DNA from: Candidatus Sedimenticola endophacoides
GTDB taxonomy: Bacteria > Pseudomonadota > Gammaproteobacteria > Chromatiales > Chromatiaceae
Reading direction: 5' to 3'
Length of the DNA: 47,500 bases
NCBI GenBank assembly: GCA_003062205.1
Contig: PQCP01000102.1
Coordinates: 1 to 47,500, forward strand
The position numbers and the translations under genes are program-made. The notes under the pieces were generated by a model. It was not told the origin of the DNA, made no database searches, and saw nothing but the letters and a program-made list of their open reading frames with translations. This document shows, piece after piece, positions 37,664 to 45,602 of the stretch. Positions within the stretch are counted from its first letter, which is position 1. Each line of letters opens with the position of its first letter.

Positions 37664-40321
37664 TTGGGTCTGTTCACGGGGTTGCGCCTCAGGTTCACCG
37701 TTGCCTTGCTGCTGCCGCTGGCACTCCTGCTGGGGGCGTTCCTTCCCTATCTGGCCCATGAGCGGGGGCTGCTGCTGCGCGATGGTCTGGCGTCGCGCGT
37801 CAATGGCCTGGGCGGCCTCGCCGCGGAGGCGGCGTCCGGGGCCCTGGAGGCGGGCGATGCGCGGCGCCTGCAGGCACTTGTGGTGCGGATCGCCGCCGAT
37901 CCGGAGGTGGTGTTTGCGCTGGTCCGCGACGGCCGGGGGGGGATCCTTGCCCGGGGTGTACCCCAGGGGTTTGACGATGCGCGGATCCGGCGCGCGCTCA
38001 CCGGTGACGCAATCTCCACCTTTCCCCTGTTCAGCGACGCCCGCCGTCTGGGCGAATTGGTAGTGCTGGCCGACCGCTCCGCCATTGAAGTGCGGGTGGA
38101 GCGCTACCGCAGGAAGTTGTGGCTGGGGGCGGCGCTGCTGCTCCTGGGGCTGTCCGGCGCCCTGCTGATGCTGCTGCAATTTGGCCTCCTGCGACCCCTG
38201 CGCCATCTCGGCGAAGGCGTTGCGCGCCTGCGCCGGGGTGAAGATGGCGGGCCGGTGCCGGTGCTGGCGCGTGACGAACTGGGACACCTGAGCCAGGCAT
38301 TCAACGCAGTGGCGGCGGATCTGCTCCGTGAACGGCGCGAACTGCGCGGAGCCCGGCTGTCGCTGGAGGATGAGCTGCGGCGCGCGCGGGTGGTGGAGCG
38401 GCGGATGGAGTTGGCCGCCAGCGCCTTTGCCCACGCCGGGGCCGGGATCATGATCACCGATGCCCGGGGGATCATCGTCGATGTCAATCAGGCCCTGTGC
38501 GCGGCCACCGGCTATCGGGCCAACGAACTGGTGGGCCGGAGTCCGCGCCTGTTGCGCTCGGGGCGCCATGCGGACGGGTTCTACACCGCCATGTGGAGCG
38601 GACTGACGGCGCACGGGCGCTGGAGCGGGGAGATATGGAACCGGCACAAGGATGGTGAACTGATCCCGTTCCTGCTCTCGATCAGCGCAGTCGCAGACGA
38701 GAGGGGTGGGGCCGGGCACTATGTGGCCCTCTACTCCAGCATCCGCGCCCAGAAGGCCCAGCAGCGGCAGTTGGAGCGGGTCGCCCACTTCGACCCGCTG
38801 ACCGAACTGCCCAACCGCGTCCTGCTTGCCGACCGCCTGCAGCAGGTCCTGCGCACCACCGACACCATCGCCCGCCTCGGGGGGGACGAGTTCGTCGCCG
38901 TGCTGATCGACCTGGAGCCGGAAGACGACGGCTCGCTGATGCTCGGGCGTCTGCTGGAGTGCGTGGCCCGTCCGCTGTGGCTGGACGGACTGGAGCTGCG
39001 GGTGTCGGCCAGTATCGGGGTCAGCTTCTACCCTCAGGACGAGGAGGTGGACGCCGAACGGTTGCTGCGCCAGGCCGATCAGGCGATGTATCGCTCCAAG
39101 CTCGCCGGAAAGAACCGGTTCAGTGTCTATGAGCCCGGTCGCGACCGCGCGCTACGCGGGCGGATTGAGGATCTGGGGCGGGTGCGCCAGGCCCTGGATG
39201 CGGGTGAATTCGAACTCTTCTACCAGCCCAAGGTCAACCTGCGCAGCGGCGCGGTGATCGGCTACGAGGCGCTGCTGCGCTGGCATCACCCGGAGCAGGG
39301 GTTGCTGCACCCTGAGGAGTTCCTGCCCCTGGTCGAGGGCAGTGAGCTGGATCTGGAGCTGGGGGAGTGGGTCCTCGGCGCGGTGCTGGCGCAGCTTGGG
39401 GCGTGGAGCGGATCGCGCCTGGAACGCCCGATCAGCCTCAACCTATCGGCCCATCAGTTGCGCCACGCCGGTTTTCTGGAGATGTTGCGGCGGCGGTTGG
39501 CGCAGGCCCCCGGCGTCGATCCCGGCCGGCTCGGTCTGGAGATCGTCAGCGCCGGGGGCGGCGGGGAGCTGACACGGGTCACCCGGGTGATGGAGGCGTG
39601 CCGTTCGTTGGGTATCGCACTCGCGCTGGACGACTTCGGCGCGGGCTACTCCTCGCTCTCCAGTCTGAAGCAGCTGCCCGTCGGGCTGATCAAGGTGGAC
39701 CGCACCTTCGTCAGCCAGATGCTCGACGATTCCGAGAACCTGGCCATCGTGGAGGGGGTGCTGGCGCTGGCTGCCGCCTTCCAGCGCGCCACCCTTGCCG
39801 AGGGGGTGGAGACCGTGGAGCATGGGCGGGTGCTGTTGCAGTTGGGCTGCGAACTGGCCCAGGGCTACGGCATCGCCAGACCGATGCCCGCCGAGGCGAT
39901 CGGTGGCTGGCTCGGGCACTGGCGCCAGCCGGCGCGGTGGCACGGGGTGCAGGCGGTGGAGCGGGAGCGGCTGCCGACGCTGTACGCGCAGATCGATCAC
40001 CGCTCCTGGGCGCGGATGCTCGATCAGTATGTCCGGGGCAGGCGAACCGCCCCGCCCTCCGTGGAGAGCAGACACTGCCGGGTGGGGCGCTGGCTGGAGG
40101 ATGGGCCACCCCAGGGGTCGCTGGACCGGGAGGCGCTGGCGGGGATTCGCGCCCTGCACCAGGAGGTGCACCGCCTGAGCGTGGAACTGCTAACCCTCCA
40201 CACCCACGACCAGCAGCACGAGGCGGTGAGCCGCATCGGCGAGTTGCAGGAGATGAACGAACGGTTGTGCGCCCTTCTGGGGTCGCTGACCGGGGGGGGT
40301 GAGGCGTCGGCCGGGGGGTGA
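37664..40321 (+). CDS. Membrane cyclic-di-GMP protein: HAMP-PAS-GGDEF(deleted)-EAL-CZB
   Basis: Inner-membrane signalling protein of 885 residues, likely a cyclic-di-GMP phosphodiesterase. It has a first helix (LRFTVALLLPLALLLGAFLP), a periplasmic loop, a second helix near 165-187, HAMP, PAS (about 260-365; ITDARGIIVDVNQALCAATG), GGDEF (about 376-495), EAL (about 515-760) and a C-terminal zinc-binding CZB domain (about 772-866). The GGDEF signature RLGGDEF is kept, but only 34 residues separate DPLT from GGDEF where about 80 are usual. The segment holding the metal-binding DLDxFK motif is absent, so cyclase activity is unlikely. The EAL domain has GYEALLRW, LNLSAHQL, ALDDFGAGYSSLSSLKQLPV, IKVDRTF and AEGVET. 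CZB ligands appear in QIDHRSWARML, RHCRVGRWLEDG and ALHQEVH. Start TTG 37664 is inferred from the ribosome site. Confidence 0.88.
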   Translation: MGLFTGLRLRFTVALLLPLALLLGAFLPYLAHERGLLLRDGLASRVNGLGGLAAEAASGALEAGDARRLQALVVRIAADPEVVFALVRDGRGGILARGVPQGFDDARIRRALTGDAISTFPLFSDARRLGELVVLADRSAIEVRVERYRRKLWLGAALLLLGLSGALLMLLQFGLLRPLRHLGEGVARLRRGEDGGPVPVLARDELGHLSQAFNAVAADLLRERRELRGARLSLEDELRRARVVERRMELAASAFAHAGAGIMITDARGIIVDVNQALCAATGYRANELVGRSPRLLRSGRHADGFYTAMWSGLTAHGRWSGEIWNRHKDGELIPFLLSISAVADERGGAGHYVALYSSIRAQKAQQRQLERVAHFDPLTELPNRVLLADRLQQVLRTTDTIARLGGDEFVAVLIDLEPEDDGSLMLGRLLECVARPLWLDGLELRVSASIGVSFYPQDEEVDAERLLRQADQAMYRSKLAGKNRFSVYEPGRDRALRGRIEDLGRVRQALDAGEFELFYQPKVNLRSGAVIGYEALLRWHHPEQGLLHPEEFLPLVEGSELDLELGEWVLGAVLAQLGAWSGSRLERPISLNLSAHQLRHAGFLEMLRRRLAQAPGVDPGRLGLEIVSAGGGGELTRVTRVMEACRSLGIALALDDFGAGYSSLSSLKQLPVGLIKVDRTFVSQMLDDSENLAIVEGVLALAAAFQRATLAEGVETVEHGRVLLQLGCELAQGYGIARPMPAEAIGGWLGHWRQPARWHGVQAVERERLPTLYAQIDHRSWARMLDQYVRGRRTAPPSVESRHCRVGRWLEDGPPQGSLDREALAGIRALHQEVHRLSVELLTLHTHDQQHEAVSRIGELQEMNERLCALLGSLTGGGEASAGG

Positions 40322-40469
40322 ACGCCATCCCCCCGCAGCAGAGGCCTGCCGCGTCGCGCGGCTACGCAATGGCGCGCTATCTGGTCGGCGCCCGTATATC
40401 CGGCTTCAGCGGCCGATCAACAGGCGCCTGCTCCGGTCAGCCGGTCTGTGTCTGGGAAGTGGAGCGGTG

Positions 40470-41651
40470 TCAGGCGCCCAGCGCCTGCTGGGTGGCGGCC
40501 AGGGCCACGCCGGTGTGGATATCGGCGCCGCTGTCGGAGAGGACCGCCTCCAGGGCCGCGACGCAGAGCAGGATGTTCTCGGCCCGGCTGGCATGGCCCA
40601 TCTGGCCGATGCGCCACACCTTCCCGGCAAGGGCTCCGAGCCCTGCGCCGATCTCCAGGTTGTAATCGCCGAGCAGGCGTGCGCGCACCTGCGCGTCATC
40701 CACCCCCCCGGGTATGGAGACCGCATTGAGTTGGGGCAGGCGGTGCGCCTGGTCGACGATGAAGCGCAGGCCCATCGCCTCCAGTCCCGCCTTCAGGGCC
40801 AGGTGGTGGTGGCGATGGCGCTCCCAGGCGCTCTCCAGCCCCTCCTCGTGCAGGATCCGCAGCGCTTCGTGCAGGGCGTAGAGGGCGTTGACCGGGGCGG
40901 TATGGTGGTAGGCGCGCTTGGCGCCGCCGCCCCAGTAGCCCATTACCAGATTGAGATCGAGGAACCAGCTCTGGACCTTGTGGCTGCGGTTGCGCACCTT
41001 CTCCAGGGCGCGCTCGCTGAAGCTGACAGGGGAGAGGCCGGGGGTGCAGGAGAGGCACTTCTGGGAGCCTGAATAGATGGCGTCGATCGCCCACTCATCG
41101 ACCTTGACCGGGGTGCCGCCGAGGGAGGTGACGGCATCGACGATGGTCAGACAGTCGTGACGGTGGGCCAGTTCGACCAGGGCCCGGGCGTCGGACTGGG
41201 CGCCGGTGGAGGTCTCCGCGTGGACGAAGGCGACCAGTGAGGCCTGCGGGTGGGCCTTCAGGGCCGCTTCCAGTTTGTCCGGGTCGACCGCCTCGCCCCA
41301 GGTATCCTCCACCATCACCGGTGTCCCGCCGCAGCGCTCCACGTTCTCTTTCATGCGTCCGCCGAAGACGCCGTTCTGGCAGACGATAACCGTATCACCC
41401 GGTTCCACCAGGTTGGCGAAGCAGCACTCCATACCGGCTGAGCCGGGGGCCGATATCGGCATGGTCAGGGCGTTTTCAGTCTGAAAGGCGTACTGCAGCA
41501 GTCCCTTGGTCTCCTCCATCATGGCGACGAAAGCCGGGTCGAGGTGGCCGATGGTGGGTCGCGACATCGCCGCCAGGATGCGGGGGTGGACGTCGGAGGG
41601 GCCGGGCCCCATGAGGGTGCGGACCGGTGGATTGAAAGCGCTGTAGGCCAT
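40470..41651 (-). CDS. Class V aminotransferase (alanine-glyoxylate / serine-pyruvate type)
   Basis: PLP-dependent aminotransferase of fold type I, class V, 393 residues. It opens with FNPPVRTLMGPGPSDVHPRI. The substrate-binding start is ISAPGSAGMECCFANLVEPG, the PLP-binding Asp lies in CLTIVDAVTSLGG, and the Schiff-base Lys in AIYSGSQKCLSCTPGLSPVS. The C-terminal domain has WRIGQMGHASRAENILLCVA. The family converts glyoxylate and alanine (or serine and hydroxypyruvate/pyruvate), fitting glycolate or serine metabolism of an autotroph. ATG 41651 is chosen because AGGA precedes it and MAYSAFNPPVRTLMGPGP matches the family; an ATG ten codons upstream is less likely. It is a single gene, convergent with the EAL gene. 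The 148 bases between them show no clear terminator. Confidence 0.92.
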   Translation of the reverse strand: MAYSAFNPPVRTLMGPGPSDVHPRILAAMSRPTIGHLDPAFVAMMEETKGLLQYAFQTENALTMPISAPGSAGMECCFANLVEPGDTVIVCQNGVFGGRMKENVERCGGTPVMVEDTWGEAVDPDKLEAALKAHPQASLVAFVHAETSTGAQSDARALVELAHRHDCLTIVDAVTSLGGTPVKVDEWAIDAIYSGSQKCLSCTPGLSPVSFSERALEKVRNRSHKVQSWFLDLNLVMGYWGGGAKRAYHHTAPVNALYALHEALRILHEEGLESAWERHRHHHLALKAGLEAMGLRFIVDQAHRLPQLNAVSIPGGVDDAQVRARLLGDYNLEIGAGLGALAGKVWRIGQMGHASRAENILLCVAALEAVLSDSGADIHTGVALAATQQALGA

Positions 41652-41847
41652 GGGAGGTTCCTGTGCGGCTGTCGGGTTCATTGCGAGGGCGCAATGATAG
41701 CCGATCGCACGCCCGGGAAATAGTCCGTCGGACCAGGCGCCGAGGGCGGCGGCGCTGGCATTCGGATCCGGGATCCTGGATTATGCAGAGATGTTGAGTG
41801 TGCATCGCCCTGGGCATGGGGTTGCGCTGGGATACCCTGAGGCCCGG

Positions 41848-42039
41848 GCCGGTGGTCTGGCGTCCGGGGTGGTCTCGGCGGTGGTGCTGGAATCGGCGAC
41901 GCCGGCCATGGTTCTCGGGATGGTGTTGTGTGACCACCACCGTCTGGAGCCGGGGCTCTACGCCGGTGCGGTGACCGTCTCCACCGTGTTGTCGATGCTT
42001 ACTCTCCCGCTATGGCTGCGGTGGCTGGGCGGGTGGTGA
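41848..42039 (+). pseudogene. AEC-family transporter, C-terminal remnant
   Basis: About 63 residues that look like the last two helices of an auxin-efflux-carrier (AEC) family permease: GVVSAVVLESATPAMVLGMV then YAGAVTVSTVLSMLTLPLWL, ending at a TGA. Full-length members have about 300 residues and ten helices, and nothing upstream (41652-41847) encodes the rest. ATG 41791 would give an 82-residue ORF, but its first 19 residues are not transporter-like. It is a truncated relic; the stop abuts the stop of the convergent Cys-rich gene. Confidence 0.65.
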
Positions 42040-42357
42040 TCAGACCCCGTATTTTCTGAAGATCTCCTGGCGCACGGGGCAGGTGCAGACCGGCCTGGCA
42101 CCGATATCCGACCGGTAGGGGCAGCGCTGCCCGGGCTCCTTCTCGCACAGCAGGCGGCAGAAGCCCCCCTCGGTGTCGGTGAACTCGGTCGGGCAGAGGT
42201 CGAAGCAGGGGTCGAAGCAGGGGTCGAAGCAGGGGTCGAAGCAGGGGTCGAAGCAGGGGTCGAAGCAGGGGTCGTTGAGGCAGGCGTGTTCCTTGGTGCA
42301 GCGGTCCGCCTCCGCCTGGATTTGCGCGGGAACCTTGAAGCGAACGGTCTGTTTCAT
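42040..42357 (-). CDS. Cys-rich small protein with six PCFD repeats, function unknown
   Basis: A 105-residue cytoplasmic-looking protein with 14 Cys. It begins MKQTVRFKVPAQIQAEADRC, then six perfect tetrapeptides PCFD (residues 30-53) encoded by a 12-bp tandem repeat. The Cys-rich tail contains GGFCRLLCEKEPGQRCPYRS and VCTCPVRQEIFRKYGV. The Cys pattern suggests metal or iron-sulfur binding, but I recognise no named family. There is no signal peptide or membrane segment. ATG 42357 is preferred over an upstream in-frame ATG (42486), because GGA stands six bases before it and the upstream extension is not protein-like. Copy number of the repeat may vary between strains. Confidence 0.7.
   Translation of the reverse strand: MKQTVRFKVPAQIQAEADRCTKEHACLNDPCFDPCFDPCFDPCFDPCFDPCFDLCPTEFTDTEGGFCRLLCEKEPGQRCPYRSDIGARPVCTCPVRQEIFRKYGV
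42199..42270 (-). repeat. 12-bp tandem repeat, six perfect units, in the Cys-rich gene
   Basis: Unit GTCGAAGCAGGG on the plus strand, six identical copies in 72 bp; on the coding strand each unit reads CCC TGC TTC GAC (P-C-F-D). It is in frame, so gain or loss of units keeps the gene open. Confidence 0.95.
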
Positions 42358-42577
42358 TTCGGATCCATTCCATAAGGATAGCGGGGTTGTGCGCCCCGCT
42401 GGTTGTTTTGGTGGCGGGGTTCGGTCGTTGGCGTAGCCCCGGCATATTATGTCGGCGGCGCAGGCGATCTCTTTAATCCGCCTCACCCACCGGATGGCTC
42501 TGCGGTTCCGTTCAGCCCCGGTTCAGCTGGCCCCCCCTATCCTGAAGGCACATTGATGAGAAAACAGGAGGTGGGTC

Positions 42578-42931
42578 ATGAGACGTTTGATTGCAGGTGT
42601 GTTGGTTGTCATGGCGGGTGTGGGGTTGTCCCAGGCGGCGTTGGCGGGGCACTACCGGGGTGTCCCCGTCCACGCCCCGCTACACCAGCAACAGCTGGTT
42701 CGGCACGGAGGTGCCCGGGATCTGTTGAGCGCCAGGGAGGTGCGGCGTCTGGAGCGCCAGCAGCGGCATCTGCGCAAGGTGCAGCGGCGTATCGTCGCCG
42801 ATGGGCAGGTGAGCCGGGCCGAGCTGGAGACGCTGTGGAAGGCGTTGCGGCGGGCGCAGCGGCGTGTCGGGGAGATGCGTGGCGTCGCGCCCCGCAGTCA
42901 CTGGGATCGGCGTGGCGGTAGGCGCGGCTGA
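42578..42931 (+). CDS. Small basic secreted protein, function unknown
   Basis: 117 residues with a clear signal peptide (MRRLIAGVLVVMAGVGLSQA, cleavage likely after ALA). A very basic helical region follows (REVRRLERQQRHLRKVQRRI, VADGQVSRAELETLWKALRR) and then a Gly/Arg-rich tail. The segment DGQVSRAELETL vaguely resembles a single calcium-loop helix but is not a convincing EF-hand. A strong ribosome site AGGAGGTG sits five bases before ATG 42578, good evidence that it is translated. I do not recognise a family. It is monocistronic as far as can be seen. Confidence 0.72.
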   Translation: MRRLIAGVLVVMAGVGLSQAALAGHYRGVPVHAPLHQQQLVRHGGARDLLSAREVRRLERQQRHLRKVQRRIVADGQVSRAELETLWKALRRAQRRVGEMRGVAPRSHWDRRGGRRG

Positions 42932-43037
42932 GTCGCGCGGGGTTCCCGTGTGTAGGGGCCGTCTGGTCGTGCTTGCGGTGCGCTCGGGCGGCCCGAAAGC
43001 CCGAAGGAATGGCGATCGATTTGTCTGAGGTCGGGGT

Positions 43038-43472
43038 TTAGGCGGTAGTCGGCACCACGGCCAGCAGCAGGGCGTAGCGCACGCCTTTGCCGAGGGCGAT
43101 GAACAGCAGCGCGGGCAGCAGCCGGATACCGCTCCAGCCCGCGGCGAGGCAGAGGGGGTCTCCCACCACCGGGAGCCAGGAGAGCAGCAGCAGCGGGCTG
43201 CCGTGGCGGCGGATGCGCTCCAGTGCTCGGCGGTGTCCGGGCCGTTGCAGCCCGCGCCCGGGGAAGCGGCGCAGCAACCACCAGCCGATGCCCCAACTGG
43301 TCAGCCCGCCAAGGGTGTTGCCCAGGGTGGCGGCGAGCCACAGCAGGAGCGGTGGCGCGGATTGTTGCGCCGCGGTGTAGGCGAGCACCGCCTCGGATCC
43401 GCCGGGCAGCAGGGTGGATGCGAGGAGGCTGGAGGTGAAGAGTCCCCAGAGGGCGAGGGCGCTGCCGCTCAT
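43038..43472 (-). CDS. YqaA/DedA-like (SNARE-associated/VTT) inner-membrane protein
   Basis: 144-residue membrane protein with three or four hydrophobic helices. Motifs of the YqaA branch of the DedA/VTT family are LPGGSEAVLAYTA, LGNTLGGLTSWGIGWWL and LSWLPVVGDPLCLAAGWSGI. Members are thought to act in membrane lipid or proton homeostasis; nothing more specific can be said. Its ATG overlaps the stop of the upstream DUF423 gene (ATGA at 43472-43469), making it the last of four tightly overlapping genes that run 45086 to 43038. Confidence 0.85.
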   Translation of the reverse strand: MSGSALALWGLFTSSLLASTLLPGGSEAVLAYTAAQQSAPPLLLWLAATLGNTLGGLTSWGIGWWLLRRFPGRGLQRPGHRRALERIRRHGSPLLLLSWLPVVGDPLCLAAGWSGIRLLPALLFIALGKGVRYALLLAVVPTTA

Positions 43473-43870
43473 TCGCCGGTGGCGTCGCGCGCCTGGCGGG
43501 GAGCGCCGCCGCGGACGGCGCCGAGCAGGGCGCCCCAGCCAGCCAGCAACAGCAAGCCGCCCAGCGGGGTGATCAGCCCCAGGGGGTGGGCGGAGAACAG
43601 CGCCAGCAGGTAGAGGCTGCCGCAGAACAGTAGCAGGCCCGTGCTGAAAAACCATCCTGCGCGGCCGAGCCAGCGTGAATCCAGGTGCAACGCCAGGAGT
43701 CCGGTGGCGAGCAGCGCCAGGGCGTGCAGCCCCTGGTAGTGGGCGGCGGTTTGATATACCTCGTAGTGGTAGAGGTCGAGCCGCGCGCGCAGGACATGGG
43801 CGCCGAACGCCCCCAGGAGCACACTCAGCAGGCCGTTGGCCGCGCCCAGGGTCAGCAGGCGTCGGCTCAC
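43469..43870 (-). CDS. DUF423 domain membrane protein
   Basis: 133-residue integral membrane protein with four predicted helices. The family start is RLLTLGAANGLLSVLLGAFG followed by AHVLRARL, then TAAHYQGLHALALLATGLL and the C-terminal GLITPLGGLLLLAGW. The function of DUF423 proteins is unknown. The start is GTG 43870, overlapping the upstream stop (GTGA), and its own stop overlaps the next ATG. A longer frame upstream in the same phase lies inside the preceding gene and is not real. Confidence 0.88.
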   Translation of the reverse strand: MSRRLLTLGAANGLLSVLLGAFGAHVLRARLDLYHYEVYQTAAHYQGLHALALLATGLLALHLDSRWLGRAGWFFSTGLLLFCGSLYLLALFSAHPLGLITPLGGLLLLAGWGALLGAVRGGAPRQARDATGE

Positions 43871-44433
43871 TGCGGTTGCCCCTGGCGTGCCGGGCGCTCC
43901 AGCTCTTCGATAATGTCCAGCACCACCTGCTCGGTCTGGCTGTTCATTCCCCGGCACAGCTTGCGGGGATCGCGTTCGCCGTTGATCAGGGGGCGGATTG
44001 CCGCTGCCAGGCGAGCCATCGGGCCGCCCGCGCGGCTCATCTGTTGGGCCATGTCGGAGATCAGCGTCAGCGCCTTGATGTCGCCACTGGCGGCGGCGCG
44101 GATCATGCCGGCGAGGCCCGGTGCGGCGAGTGCGGGGTCGGGGCGGGCGTTGGGGTCTGGAAGGGTGGCGGGGTTCTGCAGACCGCGCAGGATCGCCTCG
44201 GCGATCACCCGGTCCTCCTCGTCGAGTCCCTGGAGGGCCCCGGTGTCGCGCCGCCCGGCGGTGATCTGGCGGATGGCGCGCACCAGGTTCCCCCAGCCGT
44301 TGGCCTCGGCGCCGCTGAGCAGTTGTTCGAAGTGCGCCCGCTCGGCGCTGTTCTGGCTCAGCCGCACCACCTGATTGATAAAGGCGGCGTGCAGGGTGAT
44401 GACCTGTTGGTGTCGCTCGGGCAGACGGCTCAT
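43867..44433 (-). CDS. Conserved-looking hypothetical protein in a four-gene overlapping operon
   Basis: 188 residues, soluble, mostly helical. It begins MSRLPERHQQVITLHAAFIN and contains ANGWGNLVRAIRQITAGRRD, ALQGLDEEDRVIAEAILRGL, MIRAAASGDIKALTLISDMA and a C-terminal NSQTEQVVLDIIEELERPAR. No catalytic motif, Cys pair or signal peptide is seen and I do not recognise the family. It starts with ATGA overlap after the thioredoxin/HEAT gene and ends with GTGA overlap before DUF423. That coupling supports expression and a shared role with the thioredoxin-like protein. Confidence 0.8.
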   Translation of the reverse strand: MSRLPERHQQVITLHAAFINQVVRLSQNSAERAHFEQLLSGAEANGWGNLVRAIRQITAGRRDTGALQGLDEEDRVIAEAILRGLQNPATLPDPNARPDPALAAPGLAGMIRAAASGDIKALTLISDMAQQMSRAGGPMARLAAAIRPLINGERDPRKLCRGMNSQTEQVVLDIIEELERPARQGQPQ

Positions 44434-45086
44434 GATGGGTCACTCCCCGCGGCCGCCTCCAGGATAGCGATCGATTCCATGGCGATCTCGCGCACATCGG
44501 GGTGAGGGTCGTCTAGCAGGGGGCGCAGTGCGCCAAGTGCATCACGGTGGCGGGTCAGGCCGAGGTAGTGGCTGGCGTCGGCCCGGATTCGGACCTCGGG
44601 GGAGCGGGTGAGGGCGATCAGCTCCGGTGCGATGGGGTCGAGCAGGCCGTCACCGGCCAGCTCCTCGAAGACCGCTCCGATGCCGATGCGTGTCGCCATC
44701 GGGGTGTCGGGGCTCTCCATCAGGGGGAGCAGGTCGAGCAGGGTCCCGGGGCGTTCGCGGATCAGGGAGGTTACCTGCTCCAGTCCCCGGTTTTCGAGCA
44801 GGTGGCCGTAGTAGAGGGAGGTGCCCGCCCCGGATTCGGCCTCCTCAACCCAGCGCAACAGCTCGCCATAGCTTTGATTTCCGGTGACTTCGAAGCGGCC
44901 GATGCGCACCCAGGGGACTGAGCGCACCCCCAGCTCGGCGGCGCGTTCGGGCTCGGTCGCGGCGTCCGCCAGCACCAGGGCGGCGAGCCGCCCCTCTGCG
45001 TGCAGCCGCTGCAGGTGACGCTTGACGCTGGGGCAGTGGGGGCAGCCCGGTGCAGTGAAGAGCAGGGCGCTGGGAGGGGGTGACAT
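44430..45086 (-). CDS. Thioredoxin-fold protein with C-terminal HEAT repeats
   Basis: 218 residues. The N-terminal thioredoxin/glutaredoxin-like domain (residues 1-85) has the redox motif CPHC in ALLFTAPGCPHCPSVKRHL and the cis-Pro region VRSVPWVRIGRFE. The C-terminal half carries HEAT-like helices (PEVRIRADASHYLGLT; HPDVREIAMESIAILEAAAG), usually protein-binding. There is no signal peptide, so it is cytoplasmic. The fusion suggests a redox protein aimed at a particular partner. It is first of four genes joined by 4-base overlaps (stop over the start of the next gene at 44430-44433). It is divergent from aprBA across a 516-bp gap. Confidence 0.85.
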   Translation of the reverse strand: MSPPPSALLFTAPGCPHCPSVKRHLQRLHAEGRLAALVLADAATEPERAAELGVRSVPWVRIGRFEVTGNQSYGELLRWVEEAESGAGTSLYYGHLLENRGLEQVTSLIRERPGTLLDLLPLMESPDTPMATRIGIGAVFEELAGDGLLDPIAPELIALTRSPEVRIRADASHYLGLTRHRDALGALRPLLDDPHPDVREIAMESIAILEAAAGSDPS

Positions 45087-45602
45087 GGTGGCTCCTGGGG
45101 TGGCGGCGATTGTGGTGTTTGTTTTCTGGCAAAAGGGATTTTATGGTTTCGCGTGGGGTGCGGCCAGCGTTTTTCGGGTGTGCCGGGCCGCCCTGGAGGG
45201 GGATTCGGTGCGTGCGGTCAGCCGGGGATCGCTCCGCCGCGACCGATCGTTCCTGGCGATGCGGTGTTCCGGATGGCGCGATACGGGGGGTTTGGAAAGC
45301 TCACCCAATAAGGTAAATTTATGGAGTAACCAAAAGTATTGTTTGGCACTTTTCCTGCCAACTCTTTATGTTTGATCCCCCTGTTATGGGCCGTTCGCTT
45401 GTCTGCGCCTCTGTCTCGCGCTCTGTACCGATCGGCCACAGGCAGCCGAGCGGACGCGGCGCGAGCGGCGACCGGCTCCAGGACCTTTAGAATTACTTAA
45501 AAGAATTTAATAAAAACCGGCTGGCAAACCGGGATTTATTTTCACCTCGGCCGGGCCGTGGCGAACTATTCACTGCAGTGAAATTTTTAGGAGATAAGCA
45601 CC
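45087..45602 (+). promoter_or_regulatory. 516-bp non-coding leader upstream of aprBA
   Basis: No convincing gene lies between the thioredoxin/HEAT start and aprB. The right half contains the most AT-rich DNA of the window: 45300-45375 and 45486-45540 (for example aattacttaaaagaattt). This fits a strong promoter region and long leader for the highly expressed apr genes. A sigma-54-like -24/-12 pattern is at 45343-45358. The aprB ribosome site AGGAGA is at 45590-45595. No riboswitch or attenuator is recognisable by eye. Confidence 0.5.
45343..45358 (+). promoter_or_regulatory. Sigma-54-like -24/-12 element upstream of aprB
   Basis: TTGGCAC at 45343-45349 and CTGC at 45355-45358, with the GG (45345-45346) and GC (45357-45358) separated by the required ten bases. 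The -12 half is imperfect (CTGC instead of TTGC). It would start transcription about 230 bases before aprB. Confidence 0.3.

Noticed and set aside
41791..41847. Real N-terminus for the AEC-like ORF from ATG 41791
   Set aside because: The first 19 residues are not hydrophobic or transporter-like and no ribosome site is seen; only the C-terminal remnant is supported.
42899..43037. Possible small gene or RNA between the secreted protein and the YqaA-like gene
   Set aside because: Only short GC-rich inverted repeats; no start, ribosome site or convincing structure.
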